Source: JBFONV01 sp040779335 (lineage in GTDB: Bacteria > Pseudomonadota > Gammaproteobacteria > Enterobacterales > Alteromonadaceae). Taken from it: 64,000 bases of DNA. Shown here in pieces: positions 25,587-35,257 of the stretch (position 1 is the first letter of the stretch; each line of letters begins with the position of its first letter). The notes under the pieces are model-generated. The model was not told the DNA's origin, searched no databases, and saw only the letters and a program-made list of their open reading frames with translations. Both the position numbers and the translations under genes were made by a program. The stretch is taken from the NCBI GenBank assembly GCA_040779335.1, contig JBFONV010000005.1, positions 417,599-481,598 on the forward strand, given 5' to 3'.

Positions 25587-27464
25587 TTAACTGCGAATAG
25601 ATTGAGGTAATGTTATCGTTATCGTCGTGCCCTCTCCTTCAGTGCTTTTAATATTAATCCCCCCACCAAGTTTAGTGGTTATAAGATTATAGACAATATT
25701 CATTCCCAGGCCTGTGCCACCATGATTTCTTTTGGTAGTGAAGAAAGGATCAAATATTTTATCGATAACATCTTGAGTCATCCCGCAACCATCATCAGAA
25801 AATTCAATTGCCACTCCACCATTATTTAATTGGTTAACAACAATTTTTATTACACCATTTTCTTTCTTTTCAAAACCATGACTAATCGCGTTGGTAACCA
25901 AGTTAGTCAATATTTGCGCAAAAATACCGGGAATAGTGGTTATATACATTTTCGACATACCGGCATATTGATAATCAATATGCTTTCGTTTGATTTCCGC
26001 CGATAAGGTATCCATAACTTCGTCAATATAATGGACAATGTTAAGTTCTCGCGCTTCTTCGACTACCTGATCTGCCGCTACTTGTTTAAAGTTATTCAGT
26101 AAAGTGATCACCCTGTCCAAAGCTTTAGTAGACATATCAGAGGATTTTTCAATCGAACCAAAATAAGCACTCATCGTCGACTTTTTCAGCGAACCACTTT
26201 CAAAATTTTGCTTAATTTCATTAGTTTTTTCTCGCATTAGACTAATAGAGGTAACAATAATGCCTAATGGGGTGTTAATTTCATGAGCAACGCCCGCCGT
26301 TAACGTGCCTAGGGACGCCATTTTTTCTGACTGGACTAATTGTCCTTGCGTCTGCTCTAGGTCTTCTAATGTCTGACTCAATTTAGTGGTAGTACGCCTA
26401 TTCTTTACAAATAAAATAATCACCAATATTAAAAAGATAAAGACGATCACCACGATTACAGTGGTTAAAAATATAGTGGTTTGTTGGCTACTAATTTTTT
26501 CTTTACGTTGAAAAAGCTCTTGATCCTGAAGTGCCAAATTTTCTGTTTGTCGCTGTAAAATTTCTTTATTCTCCAGAATTTTCTGCGCCATCTGCTGGTT
26601 TTCAATTTCTTTGGCTGCGACAGCGGTTTGCTGCTCAACTAAAGTATGTTCAGCATCATCTAATAAGCTTGCCACCATAGACAATTGCTTTTCTTTATCG
26701 GCCAGCGCTTCCCGTTGCAACTTAATGTCATCCTCTAGGGTTTCTAAGGATACCCTCTGCTTATGAATCTGTTGGGTACTGCGCCGTAAGTCATTATTTA
26801 ACTGAGTTAATCTTTTACTCGACTCATTTAACAACAACTCCTTATCGGATAGTTGCTGGGTTAATTCAATTTCACGCTTTTTGATTGCTTGCATCGCCAG
26901 TTCTGTTTCTCGATACAAGGTTGCGACATCGAGCTCTGTCCCCCCAAGCAACAATAACTCAGCAGACATTGTTAATTGTTCATAAACAATATTTGATTTA
27001 TTCACTTCGAAAGAAATGGCCGTAGTGTCCTTGTTATAGACCAAATTGATCATCACATCATGCTTGTTGATGCTTCTGTCGGTCACCAATAACGTTGCGG
27101 AACGTCTTAATTCTGACGCTAATTGAGGGATGCGCTTAACATGTTGAAAAGGAATATATAAAAGATTCGCAGCTCGGGCAGATGAGCCAGTATTTACACC
27201 AATGACAGATATTGACTTTCCAGATACCTGTCTATTTTTGATAGAGTTTTTTACCATCTCTAGAAAATCAACATCGTCATATATCGCGACAACAAGTGAC
27301 GATTTTTGATTTTGATCCGGCCAGCGTACATGCTTAAGAAAATTATAAAGGTAGGCTATTTTAACCTGGTCGCTATCTAGTTGTTGAGCAGATGAGATTG
27401 CGCTTAAGCTAAAACCAATACAAAGCAGTATTGTATAAACAACAGCTCGGGCAGTTTTATTCAC
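25587..27464 (-). CDS. YfiR-domain sensor histidine kinase
   Basis: A 625-residue fusion protein. A signal peptide (1-26) precedes a YfiR/DUF4154 periplasmic domain (about 30-175, with KIAYLYNFLKHVRWP). A long coiled coil (about 185-325), a transmembrane helix (331-353) and a cytoplasmic kinase follow, with H394 in LTAGVAHEINTPLG and ATP-binding motifs NAISHGFE, DDGCGM and GGTGLGMNIV. YfiR normally restrains the cyclase YfiN from the periplasm; here the same module is fused to a kinase. The start is GTG. It lies 112 bp downstream of a REC-REC-GGDEF regulator, its likely partner in c-di-GMP signalling. Confidence 0.88.
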   Translation of the reverse strand: MNKTARAVVYTILLCIGFSLSAISSAQQLDSDQVKIAYLYNFLKHVRWPDQNQKSSLVVAIYDDVDFLEMVKNSIKNRQVSGKSISVIGVNTGSSARAANLLYIPFQHVKRIPQLASELRRSATLLVTDRSINKHDVMINLVYNKDTTAISFEVNKSNIVYEQLTMSAELLLLGGTELDVATLYRETELAMQAIKKREIELTQQLSDKELLLNESSKRLTQLNNDLRRSTQQIHKQRVSLETLEDDIKLQREALADKEKQLSMVASLLDDAEHTLVEQQTAVAAKEIENQQMAQKILENKEILQRQTENLALQDQELFQRKEKISSQQTTIFLTTVIVVIVFIFLILVIILFVKNRRTTTKLSQTLEDLEQTQGQLVQSEKMASLGTLTAGVAHEINTPLGIIVTSISLMREKTNEIKQNFESGSLKKSTMSAYFGSIEKSSDMSTKALDRVITLLNNFKQVAADQVVEEARELNIVHYIDEVMDTLSAEIKRKHIDYQYAGMSKMYITTIPGIFAQILTNLVTNAISHGFEKKENGVIKIVVNQLNNGGVAIEFSDDGCGMTQDVIDKIFDPFFTTKRNHGGTGLGMNIVYNLITTKLGGGINIKSTEGEGTTITITLPQSIRS

Positions 27465-27576
27465 CTATTAACATCCTTTGTATTTTCCTCAATACTTAAT
27501 CCCACTATAAAAGGTTACTGTATAAATGTGTATTATATTTATACATTAAGACTTTAACGTAAAATATTTACCCATG

Positions 27577-28830
27577 CTACTCAGCGGCGCCAGCAACCGA
27601 TATTTGGTTACGACCATTTTCTTTCGCTAAGTATAGAGCAGCGTCTGCTTCATTAACTATTTGGGATAAGTTTTCTTTACTATCAAAAACAGCTCCTATA
27701 CTGGCACTAATAGTTATACGATGATCGCCATATGGAATGGTTGACACCGATAATTCCCGACGAAAATCGTCCAATTTAGTATAGAGTTGATCTTCATCTA
27801 ATCCAGATATTAATATTGCAAACTCTTCGCCGCCAAGCCGAGCGGTTAAGCCTGAACCGAAATGTTTACGCATATATAACGCTAGCACTTTCAAGACCTG
27901 ATCACCTGCTTCATGGCCGTAATTATCGTTAACCTTTTTAAAATGATCCAAATCTAGCATGGCTAAGCAATAGGAGGTTTGCTGTTGGTTATATTGGTTA
28001 ATTCTAACTGCAGCATCATGAAAAAATGAACGTCGATTAGCCAATTCTGTTAAGTAGTCAGTGTTAGCCGCCTTTTGAATACGGGCAATATTATTTAAAT
28101 TTTCGATATTCTGGGTAATGCGGCAATAAAATTCTTCTGGACAAAAAGGTTTACGCAAAAAATCATCTGCACCATTTTTAATAAAGCGCGCCGAGTGAAT
28201 GCCATTAGCAGCACCAGAAATACCAATAACGGCCAACTGCTCTCTAGAATAACGTTTGCGTATTTCGTTGGTTAATTCAATGCCGTCCATTTCCGGCATT
28301 TCCAAATCAGTGATCACCATTTTTATTTGTCGATTTTGCTCTAACGTCTCTAAGGCCTGCACACCATTATTAGCAACAAATACGGTAAAGTTACGACGTT
28401 TTAACATTTCAACGATGTGATTTCGGGCCGATGATGAATCATCAACCACCAAAACACCATTGCTTTTGTTCGTCTTTTGCCAGTGTAATATGCGCTTTAA
28501 GTACAAAAAAGCTTGGCTATTTTCTTTAGGAATATAGTCGATGACTGGTAGGGATAATATTCTTTGACGCGTGTCTTCATCCATTTTTCCGGTCAAGACC
28601 ACGCCAGGGATACCATGTGACAACACGCAATCGATGGCTTCGCCATTACTTGCATCAGGTAAAGAATAATCGATGGTCGCAGCAAAAAATTCACTGTCAC
28701 CTTGCAGAATTTTTTCTACCTCAGCCAAACTTGTCGCAATAGTCACTTGATAATTCAGTGAGCGGGCAATTTGTTTAATAACGGTAGCTATCGGCTTGCT
28801 ATCTTCCACGACTAATAAACGTTCTGACAT
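27577..28830 (-). CDS. response regulator with two receiver domains and GGDEF output
   Basis: About 417 residues, PleD-like. REC1 (about 5-118) retains the acidic pair in VVEDS, Asp56 in TIDYSLPD and Lys104. REC2 (about 127-245) has VVDDS, Asp177 in VITDLEMPEMDG and the FLRKPF lysine, so both can be phosphorylated in principle. The GGDEF domain has TDYLTELANRRSF and an intact RLGGEEFAIL (335-339), while the RxxD inhibitory site is absent. Start is ATG 28830, 5 bp after GGAG. It lies 49 bp after uvrD and before the YfiR-kinase gene, suggesting a phosphorelay that sets c-di-GMP. Confidence 0.9.
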   Translation of the reverse strand: MSERLLVVEDSKPIATVIKQIARSLNYQVTIATSLAEVEKILQGDSEFFAATIDYSLPDASNGEAIDCVLSHGIPGVVLTGKMDEDTRQRILSLPVIDYIPKENSQAFLYLKRILHWQKTNKSNGVLVVDDSSSARNHIVEMLKRRNFTVFVANNGVQALETLEQNRQIKMVITDLEMPEMDGIELTNEIRKRYSREQLAVIGISGAANGIHSARFIKNGADDFLRKPFCPEEFYCRITQNIENLNNIARIQKAANTDYLTELANRRSFFHDAAVRINQYNQQQTSYCLAMLDLDHFKKVNDNYGHEAGDQVLKVLALYMRKHFGSGLTARLGGEEFAILISGLDEDQLYTKLDDFRRELSVSTIPYGDHRITISASIGAVFDSKENLSQIVNEADAALYLAKENGRNQISVAGAAE

Positions 28831-28885
28831 TTGCACTCCAAAAAATAACAGTTCTCGACCTGATACGCCAAGAGATTCATTCTAT

Positions 28886-31060
28886 CTATATCGCTTCTAG
28901 CCGTGCATAAGCGACAACCAGCCATTTACTGCCTATGCCTTCAAAGTTCACTTGAATACGGCTTTGGGCACCACTGCCTTCGTAATTTAACACCACACCT
29001 TCACCAAATTTTGGATGCTGAACCTGTTGCCCTAAACTAAACCCAGTGTTATCAAAACTCTCGGTCGTCAAGTTGCTCGCGAACCGCCCACTAGTGGCAG
29101 GTCTGGAGACTTGGTTTTGCATCCTAATTTCTTCGACGCATTCGCCAGGTAACTCACGTAAAAATCGACTTGCCTTGTGATATTTTTCTTGTCCGTATAA
29201 GCGCCTGCTTTCAGCATGACATAAGTATAGCTTATGCATGGCTCTAGTCATGCCGACATAGCATAATCGTCTTTCTTCTTCTAAACGACTAATATCTTCA
29301 ACGGATTGCTGAGAGGGAAACATGCCTTCTTCTAATCCAGCAATAAATACCAAAGGAAACTCCAGTCCTTTCGCAGAGTGCATAGTCATCAATTGTACAG
29401 CGGGCTCATATTCATCCGCCTGAGATTCACCAGACTCTAACGCTGCGTGCGTTAAAAATGCAGTCAGATCGCTCATTTCTTCTTCTAGATCGGGATCGCG
29501 TTCAAAGGTTTGACATGCGGTTACCAACTCATTTAAATTTTCAATTCTCGCTTCGGCGCGCTCACCTTTTTCTGCTTGATACATCGCTTTAAGGCCGCTG
29601 TTTTTAACGACAAAATTGACTTGTTGATCTAAATCTAGATTACATGAATCATCTTCAAGCTGTTCAATTAGTTGGATGAATTGTGTCAATGTTTTCGCAC
29701 TTCTGCCCTTAAGTTCATTATGTTGCAACATGTGTTGCGTAGCAGCCCATAAGGTTGACTCTAAACTTTTCGCGGCATCTCTGACCAAAGCAACCGTTTG
29801 GTTACCTATGCCTCGTGTCGGGGTATTAATAATTCGCTCAAAAGCCGCATCGTCATCCCGATTATTAAGCAAACGCATATAGGCTAAGGCATCTTTAATT
29901 TCCTGGCGTTCAAAAAAGCGTAACCCACCATAGATCCGATAAGGTAATTGTGCCTGAATAAGCGCTTCTTCGAGCAAACGAGATTGAGCGTTACTTCGGT
30001 ACAAAATCGCCACTTCGTCTAGCGAACCATTATCTAATCGCCACTGATTTATGCGACCTGAGATAAACCGCGCTTCGTCAATTTCATTAAATGCAGTATA
30101 AATAGAAATTTTCTCGCCCGCATCATCTTGGGTCCAAAGATCTTTGCCCAAACGATTACTATTGTTGGCAATAAGCTGATTGGCCGCATTGAGAATGTTT
30201 GCCGTTGAACGATAATTTTGCTCTAAACGTATGGTTTGCGCATTATCGAAATCTTTTAAAAATCGTTGAATGTTCTCTATTTTCGCACCGCGCCAGCCAT
30301 AGATAGACTGATCATCATCACCAACTATCATGACATGACTGCGCTCGCCGCCAAGAATGTTTAACCAGGCATATTGCACCGCGTTAGTATCTTGAAATTC
30401 GTCTACCAATATATGTTTAAAGCGGCGCTGATAATGTTCCAGCAACACCGGATTGTTTAGCCACAGTTCATGGGCTCGCAGCAATAATTCGGCAAAATCA
30501 ACTAAACCAGCACGATCACAAGCGTCTTGATAAGCCTGATAGACCTTAACAAACATTTGCTCAGTGGGATCATAATGAGTTTCTATATGCTGTGGACGTA
30601 AGCCTTCATCTTTCTTACCGTTGATATACCATTGTAATTGTTTCGCCGGCCAACGTTTTTCATCTATATTAAGGGCTCGTATCACCCGTTTAACCAATCT
30701 TAATTGGTCATCTGAATCCAAGACTTGAAAGCTTTGTGGCAATTTCGCTTCCTGAAAATGCATCCTTAGCAATCTATGGGCTAAACCATGGAAAGTTCCT
30801 ACCCACATACCATGAACATTGCCGTTAGTCGTTTGCTCAACACGAGCACGCATTTCCGCTGCCGCTTTATTAGTGAAGGTTACTGCTAAAATGCTATGAG
30901 AAGAGGCCTGTTCAACTTGCATCAACCAAGCTATTCGTTGCACTAGCACACGAGTTTTACCACTGCCAGCACCAGCAAGTACCAACATATTTTGTAACGG
31001 CGCACCAACAACTTCACGTTGTCGTTCATTTAGCGCATCAAGTAATTCTGAAACATCCAT
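28886..31060 (-). CDS. uvrD: DNA helicase II (UvrD)
   Basis: About 724 residues, superfamily 1 3'-5' helicase used in nucleotide excision and mismatch repair. It has Walker A AGAGSGKTRVL, TFTNKAAAEMR, the Walker B region VDEFQDTNAVQY, GDDDQSIYGWRGA, LEQNYRSTANIL, TMHSAKGLEFP and the C-terminal GDDxR/VGMTRA motifs. The C-terminal Tudor-like tail (GQQVQHPKFGEGVVLN) is intact. The frame opens at a GTG at 31072, but E. coli UvrD begins MDVSxLLDxLN, identical here at ATG 31060. It is the last gene of the lptM-lysA-dapF-yigA-yigB-uvrD cluster. Confidence 0.95.
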   Translation of the reverse strand: MDVSELLDALNERQREVVGAPLQNMLVLAGAGSGKTRVLVQRIAWLMQVEQASSHSILAVTFTNKAAAEMRARVEQTTNGNVHGMWVGTFHGLAHRLLRMHFQEAKLPQSFQVLDSDDQLRLVKRVIRALNIDEKRWPAKQLQWYINGKKDEGLRPQHIETHYDPTEQMFVKVYQAYQDACDRAGLVDFAELLLRAHELWLNNPVLLEHYQRRFKHILVDEFQDTNAVQYAWLNILGGERSHVMIVGDDDQSIYGWRGAKIENIQRFLKDFDNAQTIRLEQNYRSTANILNAANQLIANNSNRLGKDLWTQDDAGEKISIYTAFNEIDEARFISGRINQWRLDNGSLDEVAILYRSNAQSRLLEEALIQAQLPYRIYGGLRFFERQEIKDALAYMRLLNNRDDDAAFERIINTPTRGIGNQTVALVRDAAKSLESTLWAATQHMLQHNELKGRSAKTLTQFIQLIEQLEDDSCNLDLDQQVNFVVKNSGLKAMYQAEKGERAEARIENLNELVTACQTFERDPDLEEEMSDLTAFLTHAALESGESQADEYEPAVQLMTMHSAKGLEFPLVFIAGLEEGMFPSQQSVEDISRLEEERRLCYVGMTRAMHKLYLCHAESRRLYGQEKYHKASRFLRELPGECVEEIRMQNQVSRPATSGRFASNLTTESFDNTGFSLGQQVQHPKFGEGVVLNYEGSGAQSRIQVNFEGIGSKWLVVAYARLEAI

Positions 31061-31094
31061 AAGAGGGAACACTAATTAGGTTAATTTTCATTGA

Positions 31095-31820
31095 TCACAG
31101 CAAACTTTCCAGCTCTGCTAAATCTAATAATTCAAGATGAGGTAAAACCGACAACGGCTTACCAATTTTATACTGAGGAAACCACGCGGTTTGGCAACCC
31201 GCTTGCAGCGCCCCAAGAATATCTGCATGACCGCAATCACCAATGTGCAACAATTGCTTAGGTTGAATATTAAGTTGCTCACATGCCGCAGAAAACATGT
31301 CATCAGCAGGTTTTTTCTTAAAACCATTTCCCGCATGAAAGATATGGGTAAAATATGAATCAATACCTATTTTTTGGGTATCAACGTTGCCGTTAGTAAT
31401 GGCCAGCAATGGGCACTTAGCACTTAACTTTGCTAGTAGCTGATGGATATTTTGGGGCACCGAAAAATGACTACGGTGCTCAATAAAATACGCTAGTGCT
31501 TTTTGTGCTTCTTTACGCGCAACATCGCTAGCAAGACCTAATGCTTTAATGCCGAGAAAATAGCTTTCCAAACGTAACGCGGTAACGTCATGAATAAGTT
31601 GCGCATTCGCCTTTAATACTTGCTGTCGATATTTATACCAATAATGGTAATCAAGCTTATTTAAGGAGCTTTCAGACGTTTTACCTGTAGAAAATTGTCG
31701 CTTAAAATAAGCAATCATTTTATCTTCTACCGACACCATCACCGGATGGTTCTCATACAAGGTATCATCTAAGTCAAAGCTGATAGCACTAATAGGTGAA
31801 ATACGTCGGTAGAACTTCAA
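31095..31820 (-). CDS. yigB: HAD-family phosphatase YigB-like
   Basis: About 241 residues, HAD subfamily IA. Motif I is SFDLDDTLYEN (nucleophile Asp), motif II is AITNGN, and motif III/IV is KKPADDMF then HIGDCGHADILGA. E. coli YigB dephosphorylates FMN and other small phosphates. The frame reads from an ATG at 31865, but this would overlap the upstream gene by 35 bp. A TTG at 31820 gives the conserved LKFYRRISPISAISFD start, a normal length and a 10 bp gap. In most gammaproteobacteria xerC lies directly upstream; here the DUF484 gene takes that place. Confidence 0.88.
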   Translation of the reverse strand: MKFYRRISPISAISFDLDDTLYENHPVMVSVEDKMIAYFKRQFSTGKTSESSLNKLDYHYWYKYRQQVLKANAQLIHDVTALRLESYFLGIKALGLASDVARKEAQKALAYFIEHRSHFSVPQNIHQLLAKLSAKCPLLAITNGNVDTQKIGIDSYFTHIFHAGNGFKKKPADDMFSAACEQLNIQPKQLLHIGDCGHADILGALQAGCQTAWFPQYKIGKPLSVLPHLELLDLAELESLL

Positions 31821-31830
31821 AGCACACTCT

Positions 31831-32526
31831 TTAGGCTTGTATTTGCTGATGCAATAACTTAGCAACTAATTTTCTGAACTGGCTTAACAGTAAGGTATCC
31901 ATACGAGGATCAAAATGTTGAGCATCGTTACTACTGATTGCTAAAAAGCCCAAGTCATGTTGATCATGCGTTAACTTGATCAATACCACAGACCCCGAAA
32001 TAGGCTGAGAGAAAATCAACTGTTGCTCACTTTGCTGCAAACGGCCAAAATAGTATTCTTCATTTCCCAGACGATTTTGCATCACTCCAGCACAATCATT
32101 TTCAACAATGGAAGCATGCTCAACACTGCTCGAGTCAAATAACCACAATTTCAGACCTGATAATGACAATAATTCTGTGGTCGCTTGATATAAACAATCC
32201 ATAAGTTCATTAGCAGAATGGCAATCTAATAAGCGTAAGTACAGATCACTGTATAAGCTAAAAAGGTGTTCATTTTGATTGGCAATTGACATTAAGTCGG
32301 TTATTTCATCTTCCAAACCACGTACTTTTAGTCTTAATTGTTGTATTTGTCGTTCAACTAGAGACACCGAGCCCCGCTGATGATCAGGTAATCTTAACGC
32401 CGCTAATAGCGCTAAATTACGATTAAAAAACTCGGGGTTATCCTGTAAATAACTCGCTACAAGCTCGTCAGTTAAAGGAATTTCGTCGGACTGGATCATG
32501 TCACAGCCATTTAATTCTTCATTCAT
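31831..32526 (-). CDS. yigA: DUF484-family protein (YigA)
   Basis: A 231-residue cytoplasmic protein of the DUF484 family, with a GAF-like fold. It shows the family start DELVASYLQDNPEFFNRN, a coiled-coil helix in QQLRLKVRGLEDEITDLM, and the PISGSVVLIKLTHDQHDLGFLA core. The biochemical role is not known. Its start overlaps the dapF stop by 4 bp (ATGA), showing translational coupling. xerC, which usually follows it, is absent. Confidence 0.88.
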   Translation of the reverse strand: MNEELNGCDMIQSDEIPLTDELVASYLQDNPEFFNRNLALLAALRLPDHQRGSVSLVERQIQQLRLKVRGLEDEITDLMSIANQNEHLFSLYSDLYLRLLDCHSANELMDCLYQATTELLSLSGLKLWLFDSSSVEHASIVENDCAGVMQNRLGNEEYYFGRLQQSEQQLIFSQPISGSVVLIKLTHDQHDLGFLAISSNDAQHFDPRMDTLLLSQFRKLVAKLLHQQIQA

Positions 32527-33353
32527 AAATGTAATTGTCCATCAAATACATGAGTGGCCGGCCCAGTCATCTTCACTGGATTGCCCGGTCCCTTCCAATA
32601 AATTTTTAATGTGCCACCAGGAAGTTCAACGGTGACTTCTTTTGCTAATTTTTTTTGCATTTGCCCAATAACAACCGCTGCACAGGCGCCACTACCGCAG
32701 GCTAAGGTTTCGCCCGCACCGCGCTCATAAACGCGCAGCTTAATATAGTCAGGTTTCACTACTTCCATAAAACCAACGTTGGTTTGCTGCGGAAAGCGTT
32801 CGTGAAATGACAAACTTTTGCCTAATGTTTCTAGCGGCGCATCTTGTACTGAATCCACTGTTAGCACACAGTGAGGATTGCCTAATGACACTGCGCCACA
32901 TAAAACCGTTTCGTCTTCACAGCGCAGAATATAGGTTCCTTCAGCCTTTTGTGCCTTAAAGGGAATTTGATTGGGTTCAAATTGCGGTACTGGCATGTTA
33001 ACGGAAACATTACCATCGCGCTCAATATAAAGCGTCATTTTACCTGATTGGGTCGACACTCTAATTTTAGTTTTATTGATCAAGCCTTTCATTTTAACAA
33101 AGCGAGCAAAACAACGGGCACCATTACCACATTGACTTACTTCACTGCCATCGGCATTAAAAATACGGTAATGAAAGTCTAAATCAGGATCGTAAGGCGG
33201 TTCGACAATCAACAATTGATCGAAACCGACGCCATAATGCCGATCGGCGAATTGCTTTATTTGTTCATTTGACAAGTACACATTTTGAGTAACATTGTCC
33301 AACATCATAAAATCATTGCCTAAGCCATGCATTTTAGAAAAATTAACTAGCAT
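32523..33353 (-). CDS. dapF: diaminopimelate epimerase
   Basis: A 276-residue PLP-independent epimerase converting LL- to meso-diaminopimelate for lysine and peptidoglycan. Two-domain pseudo-symmetry is clear from the two catalytic cysteines: QCGNGARCFARF near residue 73 and ETLACGSGACAAV near residue 217. The N-terminus MLVNFSKMHGLGNDFMMLD is typical. It lies 13 bp after lysA and overlaps yigA, in a lysine/cell-wall operon. Confidence 0.97.
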   Translation of the reverse strand: MLVNFSKMHGLGNDFMMLDNVTQNVYLSNEQIKQFADRHYGVGFDQLLIVEPPYDPDLDFHYRIFNADGSEVSQCGNGARCFARFVKMKGLINKTKIRVSTQSGKMTLYIERDGNVSVNMPVPQFEPNQIPFKAQKAEGTYILRCEDETVLCGAVSLGNPHCVLTVDSVQDAPLETLGKSLSFHERFPQQTNVGFMEVVKPDYIKLRVYERGAGETLACGSGACAAVVIGQMQKKLAKEVTVELPGGTLKIYWKGPGNPVKMTGPATHVFDGQLHL

Positions 33354-33366
33354 CTACGGTCTTCTT

Positions 33367-34626
33367 TTATTCACTGCAATGAGGTAATACACTCTCACCT
33401 GACCACAATTGTTCTAAATTTTCACGCTGACGAACCAAATAAGCCTGATCGCCATCAACAAGTACTTCGGCACAACGGGGACGACTATTATAATTAGAAC
33501 TCATGGTAAATCCATACGCTCCTGATGAACGAACGGCTAATAAATCGCCCGCTTTAATCGCCAACTCTCGGTCTTTTCCTAAAAAATCGCCAGTTTCACA
33601 TACCGGACCAACAACATCATAGCGCTCAGTAGGCACATCGTCTCGTTGTTCTACCGGAATAATAGCTTGCCACGCCTGATATAATGATGGCCGGATCAAG
33701 TCGTTCATGGCGGCATCAACAATGGCAAAATTTCGCTGTTGATTAGTCTTTAGAAACTCTACTTCTGTAACTAAAATTCCAGCGTTTGCCATGATGGCTC
33801 GACCAGGTTCGTAGATCAGGGTAATGTCTCTATCGCCCAATTTATCGGCAATCGCTTTCGCGTATTCATTTGGATGCGGCGGTGTTTCTTCGTTGTAACA
33901 CACCCCTAGGCCACCACCAACATCAATATGCGATAAAGCAATACCGATTTCAGCCAAAGCATCAACTAAAAGCAAGACCCGATCAAGGGCATCTAAAAAT
34001 GGCGTGACCTCGGTTAACTGCGAACCAATATGACAATCAACCCCTTTTATGTCTATGTGAGACAAGGTATTGGCATAACAATATAAGGCCTCAGCATCAT
34101 CAATACTAATACCAAACTTATTCTCTTTTAAGCCTGTAGAAATATAAGGATGAGTGCCGGCATCTACATCTGGGTTTACCCGTAAGGAAATGGGCGCAAT
34201 TACATCCATTTCAGAGGCAACATGTTGAATACGTTCTAACTCTGCTGCAGACTCAACATTAAAACAATAAATACCTTGGGTGAGGGCATACTCAATTTCA
34301 TCGGCTTTTTTCGCGACACCAGAGAACACCACTTTACTGGCATCTCCACCGGCCGCAATCACTCGAGCTAACTCGCCCTTGGAAACAATGTCAAAACCTG
34401 AGCCCAAACGTGCCATAACGTTTAAGACAGCCAGGTTACTATTGGCCTTAACCGCATAACAAACCAAATGGGGTCTATCACCCGCGGCATCATTAAACGC
34501 GTGCCAATGTCTTTCTATGGTGGCACGTGAATATATGTATAACGGCGTGCCATAGGCTTGAGCGATCTCAGTAACTAAACATTCTTCAACAAATAAAGAT
34601 GTGTTTTTACGATTAAAATGATCCAC
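33367..34626 (-). CDS. lysA: diaminopimelate decarboxylase
   Basis: A 419-residue fold-type III PLP enzyme, the last step of lysine synthesis. The PLP lysine is in CYAVKANSNLAVL near residue 60. The glycine-rich phosphate site is DVGGGLGVCY near residue 240, and the substrate cysteine is in VGPVCETGDFL near residue 345. The start codon appears to be GTG, 2 bp after the lptM stop. Together with dapF it forms a two-step lysine unit. Confidence 0.96.
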   Translation of the reverse strand: MDHFNRKNTSLFVEECLVTEIAQAYGTPLYIYSRATIERHWHAFNDAAGDRPHLVCYAVKANSNLAVLNVMARLGSGFDIVSKGELARVIAAGGDASKVVFSGVAKKADEIEYALTQGIYCFNVESAAELERIQHVASEMDVIAPISLRVNPDVDAGTHPYISTGLKENKFGISIDDAEALYCYANTLSHIDIKGVDCHIGSQLTEVTPFLDALDRVLLLVDALAEIGIALSHIDVGGGLGVCYNEETPPHPNEYAKAIADKLGDRDITLIYEPGRAIMANAGILVTEVEFLKTNQQRNFAIVDAAMNDLIRPSLYQAWQAIIPVEQRDDVPTERYDVVGPVCETGDFLGKDRELAIKAGDLLAVRSSGAYGFTMSSNYNSRPRCAEVLVDGDQAYLVRQRENLEQLWSGESVLPHCSE

Positions 34627-34628
34627 AA

Positions 34629-34787
34629 TTATGCTTCCAGTTGAACATCACGACTATTTTTTTCAGTTTGTGAACTCGGCTGAGTCGGTTCTGATGGCGT
34701 TTGATATAAAGGCCCTTTGATTCCACAACCTTGAAACAGCAAAAAACACACTAAACTGGCAAAAATATAAGGTTTTTGTTTACTCAT
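34629..34787 (-). CDS. lptM: LPS-assembly lipoprotein LptM (YifL)
   Basis: A 52-residue lipoprotein that helps mature the LptD/LptE outer-membrane complex. It reads MSKQKPYIFASLVCFLLF followed by the lipobox FQGC with Cys21, then the family hallmark GIKGPLYQTP. The tail is short and Ser/Pro/Gln-rich. It ends 2 bp before the lysA start and is divergent from cyaY, the same arrangement as in E. coli (yifL-dapF / cyaY). Confidence 0.92.
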   Translation of the reverse strand: MSKQKPYIFASLVCFLLFQGCGIKGPLYQTPSEPTQPSSQTEKNSRDVQLEA

Positions 34788-34898
34788 ATTGATTTATTCG
34801 ATTTTTTTCCCATGATAGTCGTTTTATAATCGCATGCATACTGACAATTACAAGCCAAAAGCACGATAATGATCTTGTTTAATCCAAAAGGATAATTA

Positions 34899-35219
34899 AT
34901 GAACGATAGCCAATACAATTTTATCGCAGATGAACTACTACTCGCCGTTGAAGAAGCCATTGAAGATTGTGGTGAAGACATTGATTTTGAAGGTGTCAGT
35001 GGTTTACTCACCCTTTCATTTAAAAATGGCACTAAAATCATTATCAATAAACAAGCGCCACTGCATGAAATATGGGTAGCAACAAAATATAACGGTCACC
35101 ATTTTTCCATGTCAGACCAACAATGGATAGACAAGCGCTCGGGTGACGAGTTTTGGTCTTTTCTGTCTAACGCCGTCAGTAAGCAAGCAGAAACCGAGAT
35201 AAAATTACCACAAAGCTAA
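34899..35219 (+). CDS. cyaY: iron-binding frataxin-like protein CyaY
   Basis: A 106-residue frataxin homologue that binds iron and modulates Fe-S cluster assembly by IscS/IscU. The acidic helix (DELLLAVEEAIEDCGEDIDFE) and the strand pair LLTLSFKNGTKIIINKQAPLHEIWVA define the family. It has a good AAGGA ribosome site, and it is 38 bp upstream of hemC on the same strand. In E. coli cyaA separates these genes in the opposite direction; here it is absent. Confidence 0.95.
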   Translation: MNDSQYNFIADELLLAVEEAIEDCGEDIDFEGVSGLLTLSFKNGTKIIINKQAPLHEIWVATKYNGHHFSMSDQQWIDKRSGDEFWSFLSNAVSKQAETEIKLPQS

Positions 35220-35257
35220 GTTAGATTTGCCACGTTAAAAAAAATTAAGGTATTTTC

